The translations under genes and the position numbers were made by a program. The notes below the pieces were generated by a model. The model did not search any database. It had not been told where the DNA came from and saw only the letters and a program-made list of their open reading frames with translations. 64,000 nucleotides of DNA from NCBI GenBank assembly GCA_965228975.1, contig OZ245851.1, positions 3,534,001 through 3,598,000 on the forward strand, given 5' to 3'. This document shows, piece by piece, positions 1 through 8,910 of this stretch. How positions within the stretch are numbered: the first letter of the stretch is position 1; each line of letters opens with the position of its first letter. Origin of the DNA: JAJFJD01 sp965228975. GTDB lineage: Bacteria > Pseudomonadota > Alphaproteobacteria > UBA8366.

Positions 1-231
1 GGTGGCATCGACGACCACATCGGCGGTCGGATCGGGGTCCTCACGCGATCCTTGGTGTACGTTGACGAGCGATTGCCCACGATCCAACTCCTCGTCGCCG
101 CCGCGCGGCCCGTCGCCCTTTCCATGCCGTTGGTCGTCGCGGCCGTCCGACGGCGAGGACTCAGGGATCAGCAACTCGGAGAGTGCTGTCCCATCAACAG
201 TTGGATCGTCGGGTTTTGTCGAATCGCTCAT
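1..231 (-). CDS. Partial acidic protein N-terminus, cut by window edge
   Basis: Reading the minus strand from an ATG at 229-231 there is an open frame of 77 codons to the window edge with no stop. The start reads MSDSTKPDDPTVDG and the stretch is rich in Asp, Gly, Pro and Arg, with no signal peptide and no membrane segment. I do not recognise a family. It is transcribed away from, and divergently to, a type I secretion operon that begins at 1158. Substrates of such systems lack an N-terminal signal and are often large and acidic, so it is a candidate exported substrate by position only. No strong ribosome binding site is seen. The frame could also belong to a short unrelated protein. Confidence 0.5.
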   Translation of the reverse strand, partial: MSDSTKPDDPTVDGTALSELLIPESSPSDGRDDQRHGKGDGPRGGDEELDRGQSLVNVHQGSREDPDPTADVVVDAT

Positions 232-1157
232 ATAATCCAAACCAATGGGTTCTTGCGGTTAGGTATCAAATCCAGCCCGATATCAGGCTGCACCAGGAGA
301 TAGTAGAAGTATCGCGCGTTTCCTTAATGCGCAGTTGCCAGCCATGGTTAATGGCGCACCTTTCGTATCTGTTATCGAGATTCGGAAGCTACACGCATAG
401 ATCGCAAAAATCTGTGTCTTTCCTCACAGCTTCGAGCCACTGCGGCAACACGAACTGACGCTACGGCTTCGTCCGCGCCACAGGTTAGTTTCTTGGAAAA
501 TTCGACACTTGCATCTCTGGTGCTCATAATATTCATATAATATTATTTTGTATTAATACATTATTACTAACGATAAAATTTAAATAAACTTGCGATGAAA
601 AAAGGAATATTTCTTTAGTCATATTTATATGGGTCATTTACAGAAATTATTTGCCCGAATAAGGCGACAGGCATATCCATTGAGGCCAGCGTGAAATCGT
701 CGAGCAAAAGCCTCGTCCGATAGCTTTATCGAGAACTGCCTATAAAACTTTATTATATATAAATATTTTTGAATGCTTCGTCCGGCGCCGATTAAATGCA
801 CTCAGGTCTTTAGATAGAGTCTGGATCACATCCACACCACAATCGATAAATCGCGTCTAAAAAGTAAATAAATTTTTAAGAAAATTCCGCCGATACTCTC
901 ACTCAACGATGCGGCACGACCGGTCCCGTATCGAACGAGGACGAAAGAGGTAGAAACCGAGCGGACACCTAGGACGGGCGGCGCGGGCAGCGATTAGTCA
1001 AACCAACCCGACAATAAAACCGAGGCTATTCCGGCAGGATGGCCTGCGGTGCTCGTAAATGTTGGGTAACCAGTTGTTAACGATGAACTTCTAACTTGGT
1101 TAACACCTAATCGCAATTGCCATAAATCGGCCGTCAGAACCGGTTTTTTAGGCGGCG
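232..1157. promoter_or_regulatory. AT-rich divergent spacer before type I secretion operon
   Basis: No credible gene is present in this 0.9 kb spacer. The middle part (about 500-890) is strikingly AT-rich compared with the surrounding GC-rich genes and holds runs such as TATTATATATAAATA. A perfect 12-bp palindrome TGTATTAATACA lies at 549-560. The spacer probably holds the promoters for the leftward ORF at 231 and the rightward secretion operon, but I cannot assign individual promoters. Confidence 0.45.
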
Positions 1158-2996
1158 TTGCGCGGAAAGAAGAAGGACGAAAGACAGTTGGATCAACGGT
1201 CTCAACAAACGGCATCGGCGGATCCCATCGCGGATCATCTCGCATTGCTGTCGCACCGGCTGCCGTCTCTCCGGGGCGGGTTTGAACTCGCGCGGACGTT
1301 GCATAAGAATCCGGACGTGTTGACGGCATCGATCGCCATCAATCTGCTTTCTTTGGCCCTTCCGATATTCCTGTTGCAAATCTACGACCGCATTATCCCC
1401 AATCAGGGGCTGAGTACGCTTACGTTCTTCGCCATCGGTTTCTTCTGTGTCTTGGTCGTCGATGCGATCCTGACCCTGTCACGGGCTTACATCACCGGCT
1501 GGAGCGGCGCCAAACTGCACCATGCGATCAGCTGCGCCGCAATGGATCGTATGCTGTCCAGTCAGGTTCAGGCATTCGAAGCCAACGCGCCGGGCATTCA
1601 GTTGCAACGACTGCGCGCAATCGAAACATTGCGCGGCTTCTATTCCGGGCAAGCCGCCCTGCTCTGGATCGATTTGCCCTTCGCCGCCCTCTTCCTTTCA
1701 TTGATTGCGGTGATCGGCGGTACGCTGGTTGCCCTTCCGATCATCATCCTGGCGGCCACCGCCGGCGCGGCCATTTGGTGCGGCCGCAACCTTCATGCCG
1801 CCTTGGAAGACCGCACGGGGAACGACAACCGCCGTTACAACTTCATTATCGACGTGCTCAGCAAAATCCCGACGGTGAAGGCGATTGGAACCGAGAGCCT
1901 CATGGTGCGGCGATACGAACGTCTCCAAGGACATTCCGCGGCCGCGACCTATCGTTCCACTTTCTACAGTTCGATGGCGCGCAGTGCCGGCGCGATGTCA
2001 TCTCAGATCATGATGGCGGCCGTCGCCGCCTACGGCAGCACAATGGTAATCGATGGAACGTTGACCATTGGTAGCCTTGCAGCCTGCACCTTGTTGGCCG
2101 GCCGCGCAGCCCGCCCGCTGCTGCGCCTTCTCGGAGTTTGGACACAATACCAAACCGTGCAAATCGCCCGACGCCAGATTACGGAAGTCTTCGCCCTACC
2201 GCTGGAACACGATCAGCCTTCCAATACGCCTGTACCGCGGCAAGACACCGACGCGCAGGCCGCAGCCAAACCGGTGGCCATCGAGATGTCCGATGTCGCC
2301 TTCCGGTACGACTCAAACAAATCAGAACTGCTGTTCAACGATTTGAACTTGGACATCAAGCCCGGCGAGATCATCGGCATCACCGGCAGCAACGGTGCCG
2401 GAAAGTCGGCCTTCCTGCACCTGATCTCCGGAATTTTGAAGCCCGAAAAAGGCGTGATCAAAGTCGACGGTAAAGATATTCGGAATGACGATCCGGCGAT
2501 ACTGCGATCACAAATCTGCTATCTGCCGCAAAGCGGCACACTTTTCGAAGGGACCATCCTGGAAAACTTGACGATGTTCCAGGTCGAAGATCGTTTGGCC
2601 AAGGCATTCGAGATTGCCACGAGACTTGGCCTCACCGACGTCATAGCCCGGCTGCCCGAAGGATACGACACCAAGGTATCCAACGGTCCCGAGGACGGCC
2701 TCCCGGTCAGCATCAAACAACGGCTAGCAATCGCACGGTCGCTGGCGCTGGTCGATCATCCGCGCATCATCTTGTTCGACGAAGCCAACGCGCTGCTCGA
2801 CCCACAGAGCGATCTGCAACTTGTCGACTTGCTTCGCGAGTACCGCGGCTCCGCCACGATGGTTCTTATCAGTCATCGACCCAAGGTCTTGGACTTGGCC
2901 GACCGGGTTTATTCGATCCACGACGGTCAGATGGTCGAGATGAAGATGGGTAATCAGAACCACCAGAAGCGAGCACCGGAAAGTCCCGCACAATGA
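1158..2996 (+). CDS. Type I secretion ABC exporter subunit A (degenerate signature)
   Basis: Membrane-embedded ABC half-transporter of about 612 residues that would power export of an unfolded protein substrate through an HlyD/TolC-type channel. An N-terminal transmembrane domain (first helix near residues 57-75, around LLSLALPIFLLQIYDRIIP) is followed by a nucleotide-binding domain. Walker A GSNGAGKS is at about 410-417, the Q-loop lies in LPQSGTLFEG, Walker B ends in D541-E542 and the H-loop His is about 573. The LSGGQ signature is replaced by LPVSI (about 515-519), so this subunit can bind ATP but should not complete its partner's site. There is no peptidase domain. The start used is TTG 1158. 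A second in-frame TTG at 1188 has a better-spaced AAGGA (1173-1177) and may be the true start. The stop overlaps the next gene as ATGA. Confidence 0.88.
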   Translation: MRGKKKDERQLDQRSQQTASADPIADHLALLSHRLPSLRGGFELARTLHKNPDVLTASIAINLLSLALPIFLLQIYDRIIPNQGLSTLTFFAIGFFCVLVVDAILTLSRAYITGWSGAKLHHAISCAAMDRMLSSQVQAFEANAPGIQLQRLRAIETLRGFYSGQAALLWIDLPFAALFLSLIAVIGGTLVALPIIILAATAGAAIWCGRNLHAALEDRTGNDNRRYNFIIDVLSKIPTVKAIGTESLMVRRYERLQGHSAAATYRSTFYSSMARSAGAMSSQIMMAAVAAYGSTMVIDGTLTIGSLAACTLLAGRAARPLLRLLGVWTQYQTVQIARRQITEVFALPLEHDQPSNTPVPRQDTDAQAAAKPVAIEMSDVAFRYDSNKSELLFNDLNLDIKPGEIIGITGSNGAGKSAFLHLISGILKPEKGVIKVDGKDIRNDDPAILRSQICYLPQSGTLFEGTILENLTMFQVEDRLAKAFEIATRLGLTDVIARLPEGYDTKVSNGPEDGLPVSIKQRLAIARSLALVDHPRIILFDEANALLDPQSDLQLVDLLREYRGSATMVLISHRPKVLDLADRVYSIHDGQMVEMKMGNQNHQKRAPESPAQ

Positions 2997-5158
2997 GCCG
3001 CGAAACTTTCTTCAAATCACGCGCCAAGTTACCGGACGGCATGAGCGATCGGCTCTTCAACGATGGCTCACAGGGTGGTGCGCCCTCGGAGCGCCCGTTC
3101 GCCTCCTGCCTGATCCCGCTGCTGAATGCCATTGGTTGGCGGGGCGAGCCGCGGCACGTTTCGGAAGCGGTCCCGCACTTCGCCGGTGATCTCGATCTCG
3201 ATGGCTTCCGTAACGTCCTTGCGAATCTGAACTACGATTCGGAAGCACATAGGGTACGCCAATCCGACATCGACCCGGCCCTCACCCCCTGTCTGTTCGT
3301 GCCGGACGAGGGGTCGGTCCGCGTAATCCTGTCAATTTCGGACTCGGGCCAGCAGATCTACGACAGCGAAACGGATTCGGTTCGCGAAGACAGTGGCGAA
3401 AACAATCTCGGCACCGCCTACTATATCGCGGAGAGCGGACTTAAGACGGCCGCGGAACAAGAAGGCTTTCGTAGTTGGATGGGGCGCATCGCACGGCGCC
3501 TCCGCATCATCGCCCTACAAGCCTTTGCCATCACCCTCGTCTTCAACCTGCTCAGCGTGGCGACGCCTCTATTCGTCATGTCGGTTTATGACAGCGTTAT
3601 CCCGTCCACATCGGTTCAGCAACTCTTATACTTGCTTGCCGGCATCGTTCTCGCGGTCGCGTTCGAGGCGGGCTTCCGTCTTATCCGGTCCCGCTCGCTC
3701 GCCTACGCCGCAGGACGGATAGATCATTTGGTCGGCGTCGCGACATTTCAGCAGGTGATGTTCCTGCCCGCCCTGCAAACGGAGAATGCGCCGCTGGGCA
3801 CTCAGATCGCCCGGCTCAAGGAATTCGAAGTCGTCCGGGACTTTTTCACGGGCCCGCTTGCCGAAGCGTTGTTGGACATCCCGTTTGCGGTCGTCTTCAT
3901 CGTCATCATCGCCATTCTCGGCGGCCCGATCGCCATAATCCCGATCGCCGTGGCGGCCCTCTATGTTGCGCTCGCGATGGTCGCCGCGCCGCTCAATCGC
4001 CGTCTGACCTCGAAATCCAGCACAGCACGCTCGACGCATCAGCGATTCTTGGTTGAGGCGATGGCGAACCTTCGGAACGTGAAGCTATTGTCGGCACAGA
4101 ATTTGTGGCTCGACCGGCACCGCAAACTTTCAGCGGAAACGGCGGAAGCGGATTTCCAAATCTCCATGTTGAACCACACGATCCAAGCGGTTTCGACAAT
4201 CCTGATGATATCCGCGGGTGTGGGTCTCATCTCATTCGGCGCCATTCGCGTGATCGATGGAACGATGTCCAGCGGCGCCCTGATCGCTACGATGATCCTC
4301 GGTTGGCGCGCATTGTCGCCGCTGCAAAGCGGACTGACGGCGCTCAACCGGGCCGAGCAGATCCGCATGGCGCTTTCGCAGATCAATCGGCTCATGCGAC
4401 TTCCCGTCGAACGGACGCCCGGCGACGTGCCGCCCCTGCGATACATCGGTGGCGGTATCACATTCTCGCTGGTCAGCTTCCGCTATACGCCCGAAACCGA
4501 TCCCGCATTGTTCGGTGTCTCGTTCGACGCGAAACCCGGCGAAGTCGTCGCGATATCGGGCCACAACGGTTGCGGCGCATCGACGGTACTGAAACTGGCG
4601 GCGGGGATCCACAAACCACAGGCTGGCGCAGTCCTGATCGACGGCGTCGACATCCGGCAACTGGATGCGATCGATCTTCGTCAACAGGTGGGCTTCGCGC
4701 CGCAAACGGCGGAATTCTTCCACGGCACGATCGCGCAAAACCTTCTCCTAGCCGTGCCGACCGCAACGAAGACCGACATGGCGGAAGCATGCCGCACGGC
4801 CCATCTCTACGACGAGATCATGGCGCTGCCGAACCAGTTCGAGACACGCCTGACCGACGCCGTTTTGAGTGAGCTGCCGTCCGGGTTCAAACGCAAGCTG
4901 GCATTGGCGCGCGCATATATTCGCAAGGCACCCATTCTGCTTCTGGATGAACCCGCCCAAGCGCTCGACGCCGACGCGGATGAAGCGTTGATGAACGTCA
5001 TTCGGAACGCGCGCGGCAAAACGACCGTTTTGATGACCACCCATCGGCCGAGTCACATGCGACTGGCCGACCGACTGATTCTGCTGAACGGCGGACGCGT
5101 TGCCTTCGACGGTCCTCCGGGCGATTTCCTCGACCGAAAACAAAAAAGTGCGGCATAG
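2993..5158 (+). CDS. Type I secretion ABC exporter subunit B (Walker A Lys lost)
   Basis: Second ABC half-transporter of 721 residues, translationally coupled to the first. The N-terminal 150 or so residues resemble a C39-like domain without a visible catalytic His/Asp, so it should dock substrate rather than cleave a leader. A multi-helix membrane domain follows (about 175-340), then the ATPase domain. Walker A reads GHNGCGAST (about 523-531) with Ala529 where the invariant Lys should be. The signature is LPSGF (628-632), Walker B ends D652-E653 and the H-loop His is 684. The defect is complementary to that of subunit A: Walker A of A plus the signature of B make one usable site, while Walker A of B plus the signature of A make a dead one. 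This predicts an obligate heterodimer. Confidence 0.88.
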   Translation: MSRETFFKSRAKLPDGMSDRLFNDGSQGGAPSERPFASCLIPLLNAIGWRGEPRHVSEAVPHFAGDLDLDGFRNVLANLNYDSEAHRVRQSDIDPALTPCLFVPDEGSVRVILSISDSGQQIYDSETDSVREDSGENNLGTAYYIAESGLKTAAEQEGFRSWMGRIARRLRIIALQAFAITLVFNLLSVATPLFVMSVYDSVIPSTSVQQLLYLLAGIVLAVAFEAGFRLIRSRSLAYAAGRIDHLVGVATFQQVMFLPALQTENAPLGTQIARLKEFEVVRDFFTGPLAEALLDIPFAVVFIVIIAILGGPIAIIPIAVAALYVALAMVAAPLNRRLTSKSSTARSTHQRFLVEAMANLRNVKLLSAQNLWLDRHRKLSAETAEADFQISMLNHTIQAVSTILMISAGVGLISFGAIRVIDGTMSSGALIATMILGWRALSPLQSGLTALNRAEQIRMALSQINRLMRLPVERTPGDVPPLRYIGGGITFSLVSFRYTPETDPALFGVSFDAKPGEVVAISGHNGCGASTVLKLAAGIHKPQAGAVLIDGVDIRQLDAIDLRQQVGFAPQTAEFFHGTIAQNLLLAVPTATKTDMAEACRTAHLYDEIMALPNQFETRLTDAVLSELPSGFKRKLALARAYIRKAPILLLDEPAQALDADADEALMNVIRNARGKTTVLMTTHRPSHMRLADRLILLNGGRVAFDGPPGDFLDRKQKSAA

Positions 5159-5162
5159 ATCG

Positions 5163-6578
5163 ATGACGACAAAAAAAGGAAACGAAACCGACGCAAGGCA
5201 AGCGTCGTTGACGCCGGCGGCAGCGCCGCGGGAAAACCGGCGCGCGGGGTCGAGCCGCCGCCGCGGGCGCACGCGCTCGAACATGCGATTCTTGGCACGT
5301 TCGATTGTTTTGGAAGAAACGGGGCCGCCACGCGGCCTGCGCACAAGCCTGTATATCGCCTTGGCGGGCGTATTCTGTTTCATCGGGTGGGCTACGATTA
5401 CCCCTTTGACCGAGACGGCGCGCGCGCCCGGGCATGTCATCCCGGTCGGTACGGTGCTCGGCATTCAACATTTCGAAGGCGGAATTGTCTCCCAGGTGCT
5501 CGTAAAGGACGGGACCGTCGTCGAAAAAGGCGATGTCATCGTGCGGTTGCATCAGACTCCCGCAGCCGCGGAACTCGAAGAAAACCGGTCACGCATCGCA
5601 GCCCTCTCACTGCAATTGGAGCGGCACCGCGCCTTCGCCGAAGGGCGCGATCCGGACTATTCCAATGTCGCCGCCAAGTACAAGAGCCTAGTCGAGGATA
5701 ATCTGGCGATTCACGCTCTCGATACCGAAAGCCGGGTTCTTGAACGTGACGTGATCATGCACCAAATCGACCAGCGCCGATCGGAACTCGCGGTTTTGCA
5801 GGAACAGAAGAGGTCGATCGAAGAACAGATCGCAATCTCCAAAGAACTGACCGATATGCGCGGCAAGCTCATGAAATCCGGTCATATTTCGCGTGTAGTC
5901 TATCTCCGCACCAAACAGGAACTGGCGGTAGCCCAGGGCGAGTTGCGCGAAATCCTCGGTAATGCGGCCAAGGCCAATCAAGCGATCGCCGAGGCCGAAG
6001 GAAAACTCGCCGAGGCCGATGCCAAGCGCACCAACGAAGCCGCGGCCGCGATGGCCCAGATCATCGCCGAGTTGGAGCAACTACGGCAGACCGCGCAACG
6101 TTTGGAGGACCGAATGGCCCGAACCGATGTCCGCGCACCGGTTCGCGGCATCGTTAAGGGCCTGCAGGTCCATTCCGTCGGCGCCGTCGTTTCGCCAGGC
6201 GGGGTCATTTCCGAGATCGTACCGATCGATGAAGAATTGGTCGTCGAGTCGCGCATCTCGCCGATGGATATCGGTCATATAAAGGTGGGGCAGGAAGCCA
6301 AGGTCACCATGACGACCTATGATTTCGCGCGTTTCGGGTCCATCAAGGGCACAGTCAAGGATATCTCGGCGACGACATTCCTCGCCGAGGATGGCACCGT
6401 CTACTACAAAGCGATTGTCAAGCTGGACAAGAAATTTGTCGGCGACGATCCGAATCGCAATCCGATTCTACCGGGCATGATTACCGAAGCGGCAATCAAC
6501 ACAGGTCAAAAGACGCTGATGAACTACATGCTGCGGCCGGTATACGTCGCATTGAACCGAGCCTTCGGCGAGCGATAA
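5163..6578 (+). CDS. HlyD-family type I secretion membrane fusion protein
   Basis: Periplasmic adaptor linking the ABC exporter to an outer-membrane TolC-like channel. The order is a basic cytoplasmic tail, one membrane segment (around SLYIALAGVFCFIGWATI), a first lipoyl half (HFEGGIVSQVLVKDGTVVEKG), a long helical hairpin rich in Glu/Ala/Gln, the second lipoyl half (VRAPVRGIVKGLQVHSVGAVV) and a C-terminal beta-barrel ending in TGQKTLMNYMLRPVY, a typical HlyD/PrtE ending. It is about 471 residues. The open frame extends up to 5100 inside the preceding gene. I chose ATG 5163, just after that gene's stop at 5158; ATG 5283 is a shorter alternative. It is third in the operon. No TolC homologue is in view, so the outer-membrane partner must be elsewhere. 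Confidence 0.88.
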   Translation: MTTKKGNETDARQASLTPAAAPRENRRAGSSRRRGRTRSNMRFLARSIVLEETGPPRGLRTSLYIALAGVFCFIGWATITPLTETARAPGHVIPVGTVLGIQHFEGGIVSQVLVKDGTVVEKGDVIVRLHQTPAAAELEENRSRIAALSLQLERHRAFAEGRDPDYSNVAAKYKSLVEDNLAIHALDTESRVLERDVIMHQIDQRRSELAVLQEQKRSIEEQIAISKELTDMRGKLMKSGHISRVVYLRTKQELAVAQGELREILGNAAKANQAIAEAEGKLAEADAKRTNEAAAAMAQIIAELEQLRQTAQRLEDRMARTDVRAPVRGIVKGLQVHSVGAVVSPGGVISEIVPIDEELVVESRISPMDIGHIKVGQEAKVTMTTYDFARFGSIKGTVKDISATTFLAEDGTVYYKAIVKLDKKFVGDDPNRNPILPGMITEAAINTGQKTLMNYMLRPVYVALNRAFGER

Positions 6579-6800
6579 TGACCCCCAAAAATACGGATTT
6601 GGTGATTTTTGAACGTGAAAATGCACTAAAAAGTGAGTTTTGACCCTCAAAACGACTGTGGCAATTGCATCACCATTCCTGGGAAATATACCGGCGCGCA
6701 TTTGAAAGTCTTATCCGTCGCGGCGTGATGCTGATAGTAGTTAACCGTCTCTGGCAATTGTTGGTGCCAGGAGTGCTAAAAGCCAAGTCTCGAGGGGGAG

Positions 6801-6998
6801 ATGAAGCAAGACGACAATGGACTGCAGATCGCGCGGTTGTTGGTTCAAAAACACGGTGAAGACGCGCCCATAAGAGCATCTGTGCAAGCTCAGAGACGGC
6901 TTGCCGCAGAAGACTTCAAAGGCGGCGCGACTTGGATCGGAATCGTTCGTGCGGTTGATGAGATATTGGGAAATATCGAAGGTGATCCCGCTCGTTAA
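6801..6998 (+). CDS. Small conserved alphaproteobacterial protein (DUF6961-like)
   Basis: A 65-residue soluble protein with the pattern IARLLVQKHGEDAPIRA...RLAAEDFKGGATWIGIVRAVDEI. This resembles a family of short helical alphaproteobacterial proteins in which a HGEDA segment is followed by a W-x-x-I-x-R-A helix. The function is unknown. A purine-rich GAGGGGGAG immediately precedes the ATG and serves as ribosome binding site. The gene stands alone, followed by a strong terminator, so it is probably a monocistronic unit. The family assignment is from memory of the motif pattern. Confidence 0.62.
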   Translation: MKQDDNGLQIARLLVQKHGEDAPIRASVQAQRRLAAEDFKGGATWIGIVRAVDEILGNIEGDPAR

Positions 6999-7028
6999 CG
7001 CGGTCAATCCATTGAATTAAAAAGCATA

Positions 7029-7064
7029 GCCGCCTCGTACACCGTACGGGGCGGCATTTTTTTT
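7029..7064 (+). terminator. Rho-independent terminator after the small ORF
   Basis: GCCGCCTCGTAC (7029-7040) pairs with GTACGGGGCGGC (7044-7055) over a three-base loop, giving a 12-bp stem with one G-T pair. It is followed by A and eight T residues (7057-7064). It ends the transcript of the small gene at 6801-6998. Confidence 0.9.
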
Positions 7065-7169
7065 GCCTAGCGGAATCCAACGAAATCAGCGAGAAACCCT
7101 TACGTTTTTCCTGTCACCGGATAGCTGCGATACTGTCTCCGAACCGCTTCAACGCCGAGGGAGGCAGAT

Positions 7170-8015
7170 TTGACTGAGCGCATGCTCCAAATTCACCGAG
7201 TCGGTGCCGCTGCCGGCGCTGAAATCACCGGCGTGGATCTGTCCGGCGCTCTGACGAACGATCAGTTTGCGGTGGTTCATCAAGCGTTGCTCGATCATCT
7301 CGTGCTGTGTTTTCCCGACCAGGACATGACGCCGGACGACCAAATCGCCTTTGCCCGCCGGTTCGGCGACCTCGCGATCCATCCCAACCTGACCGGCATG
7401 AAGGACCATCCGGAAATCATCGCGGTCGAGCGAAAACCGGGCGATTCCGGTCATTTAGGGTCCGAATGGCACAATGACACAACCAGCCTCGAAAAACCGC
7501 CCATGGGGACGATGATGTATTCGAAGGTCGTGCCCCGGGTCGGTGGCGATACGCTGTTTGCGAATCAATATGACGCCTATGACGCCCTATCGAACGGCAT
7601 GAAGAACATGTTGGACGGGATGCGCGCGGTGCACGGAGACGGGCGAGTGGCCGGCCCGCAGGCGGGATTGAACAAACGGCGCACAAACAAAACGGACGAA
7701 AGCGATACGTGGCGCGAAACGCTCAATACGCACCCCGTCGTCCGCACGCATCCGGAAACGGGACGAAAGGCGCTCTACGTCAATATCGCCTATACCCAGC
7801 GGCTTGAGAATATGACGATCGAGGAAAGCCAACCGCTGCTCGACTTCCTCTACGAACACAGCCATCGGCCGGAGTTCACCTACCGGCACCGTTGGTCGGA
7901 AAGGATGCTCGTCTTGTGGGACAATCGGGCGCTTGTGCACTTGGCGCTTAACGACTGCCCAACGAGTCACCGTCTGATGGAACGGATCCAGATCAGAGGC
8001 GACCGTCCGTTCTAA
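7170..8015 (+). CDS. TauD/TfdA-family 2-oxoglutarate dioxygenase
   Basis: Cytoplasmic Fe(II)/2-oxoglutarate-dependent dioxygenase of 281 residues, the family that includes taurine and 2,4-D dioxygenases. These enzymes hydroxylate the carbon next to a heteroatom so that sulfite or another leaving group is lost. The facial triad is visible: H101-N-D103 in SEWHNDTTS and H257 in WDNRALVHLALND, with Arg268 in HRLMER suited to bind the 2-oxoglutarate carboxylate. The start is TTG at 7170, supported by GAGGGAGG at 7157-7164 with a five-base spacer; ATG 7182 is the alternative. The gene is isolated with no transporter beside it, so the substrate cannot be named. Confidence 0.87.
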   Translation: MTERMLQIHRVGAAAGAEITGVDLSGALTNDQFAVVHQALLDHLVLCFPDQDMTPDDQIAFARRFGDLAIHPNLTGMKDHPEIIAVERKPGDSGHLGSEWHNDTTSLEKPPMGTMMYSKVVPRVGGDTLFANQYDAYDALSNGMKNMLDGMRAVHGDGRVAGPQAGLNKRRTNKTDESDTWRETLNTHPVVRTHPETGRKALYVNIAYTQRLENMTIEESQPLLDFLYEHSHRPEFTYRHRWSERMLVLWDNRALVHLALNDCPTSHRLMERIQIRGDRPF

Positions 8016-8035
8016 CGCGCTCGCACAAAAATGAA

Positions 8036-8060
8036 CGAAGCGGCCACAAGGGCCGCTTCG
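8036..8060 (-). terminator. Terminator between convergent dioxygenase and lipoprotein genes
   Basis: A perfect stem CGAAGCGGCC / GGCCGCTTCG with loop ACAAG. On the minus strand it is followed by TTCATTTTTGTG, so the T-run serves the lipoprotein gene at 8083-8568. The stem may also stop the plus-strand dioxygenase transcript. Confidence 0.75.
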
Positions 8061-8082
8061 CAAGACGAGAGATTTCGTCGAT

Positions 8083-8568
8083 TTATCCGTCCTGGACGAT
8101 TTTCCAAGAACCGTCTGGCTGCCGGCACGCCGTGCCATAGCCTTGCTCGGTCTTCCCGCCCACGGTGATCGTCTGCTGGAATTCGCGGCAATATTTGCCC
8201 GAGGAAGACGTGCCCTCGCGAACCGGTGTGTAGGTTCCGGAATTTCCGCTTTCAGGGTTTTTCCACGCGATCGTTTCACCGATCGGCGCTGCCTGCGCGC
8301 GGCCCATCGCCTGCTGCGCTTCCAGCCTATCGGCACGATCCAGGCTTTTGCCAATCTGATTGCCCAGCAACCCACCGAGAAAGACGCCGGCCGCCGTGAA
8401 GGCCAACTTACCCGTGCCGCCGCCGATTTGCGATCCTAAGAGACCGCCGAGCGCGGCACCGCCCAGCGTACCCACCGATTCTTTCGTTCCTGGCCCCTGA
8501 CCCTGGGCACAGCCGGCAAGGGCAATAGCAGCCGACAGGCAGAGCGCCGTGATGGCATTCTTCCGCAT
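8083..8568 (-). CDS. Glycine-zipper outer-membrane lipoprotein (17 kDa antigen-like)
   Basis: A 161-residue envelope lipoprotein. The N-terminus MRKNAITALCLSAAIALAGC is a lipoprotein signal peptide with an LAGC lipobox, so cleavage before the Cys and lipidation are expected. A glycine-zipper segment (GTLGGAALGGLLGSQIGGG and VFLGGLLGNQIG) follows, as in the rickettsial 17 kDa surface antigen and related proteins. The C-terminal part (GNSGTYTPV...YCREFQQTITVGG...GTACRQPDGSWKIV) matches the small surface-antigen domain of that group. The role is structural or envelope-associated and not enzymatic as far as can be seen. The gene is monocistronic and ends at the hairpin at 8036-8060. Confidence 0.85.
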   Translation of the reverse strand: MRKNAITALCLSAAIALAGCAQGQGPGTKESVGTLGGAALGGLLGSQIGGGTGKLAFTAAGVFLGGLLGNQIGKSLDRADRLEAQQAMGRAQAAPIGETIAWKNPESGNSGTYTPVREGTSSSGKYCREFQQTITVGGKTEQGYGTACRQPDGSWKIVQDG

Positions 8569-8910
8569 TCAGAAAATCCTCCGGTTCAACTGGCCACCCT
8601 TGCACCAAAGTAAGGAAAAGCCGATTTCAAGGCCCCAGCCCTTCATACGCATAAAATTTGGTGATTTTATGACGCCGAATCCAGTCCGAAATCCAGCTTT
8701 TTTTGGTACAGATCACCGATTTGTGCCCGTTTGTGTGCCCATTTTCAACGGGCACCCGCGTGGAGTCACACCATGCATCGCCATCACGTAGATGACGCGA
8801 AACAACTGTCCGGATCGCCCAGGGTGTCGTGTGCTCCGCCGTCGAAAAGAGTCTAGACTGCTCCGGTACGGCGGACCAACGCTGGTCGACTTGATGCGGG
8901 AGAGCATGAG
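8569..8910. promoter_or_regulatory. Divergent spacer with two inverted repeats
   Basis: No gene is seen in this spacer between the leftward lipoprotein gene and the rightward hydrolase-domain gene. It contains a perfect inverted repeat CATAAAAT-TTGGTG-ATTTTATG (8650-8671), and a second one with arms GTGCCCGTT (8723-8731) and AACGGGCAC (8747-8755). Either could be a regulator site. The 13-mer ATTTGGTGATTTT in the first repeat also occurs at 6597-6609. Confidence 0.4.
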
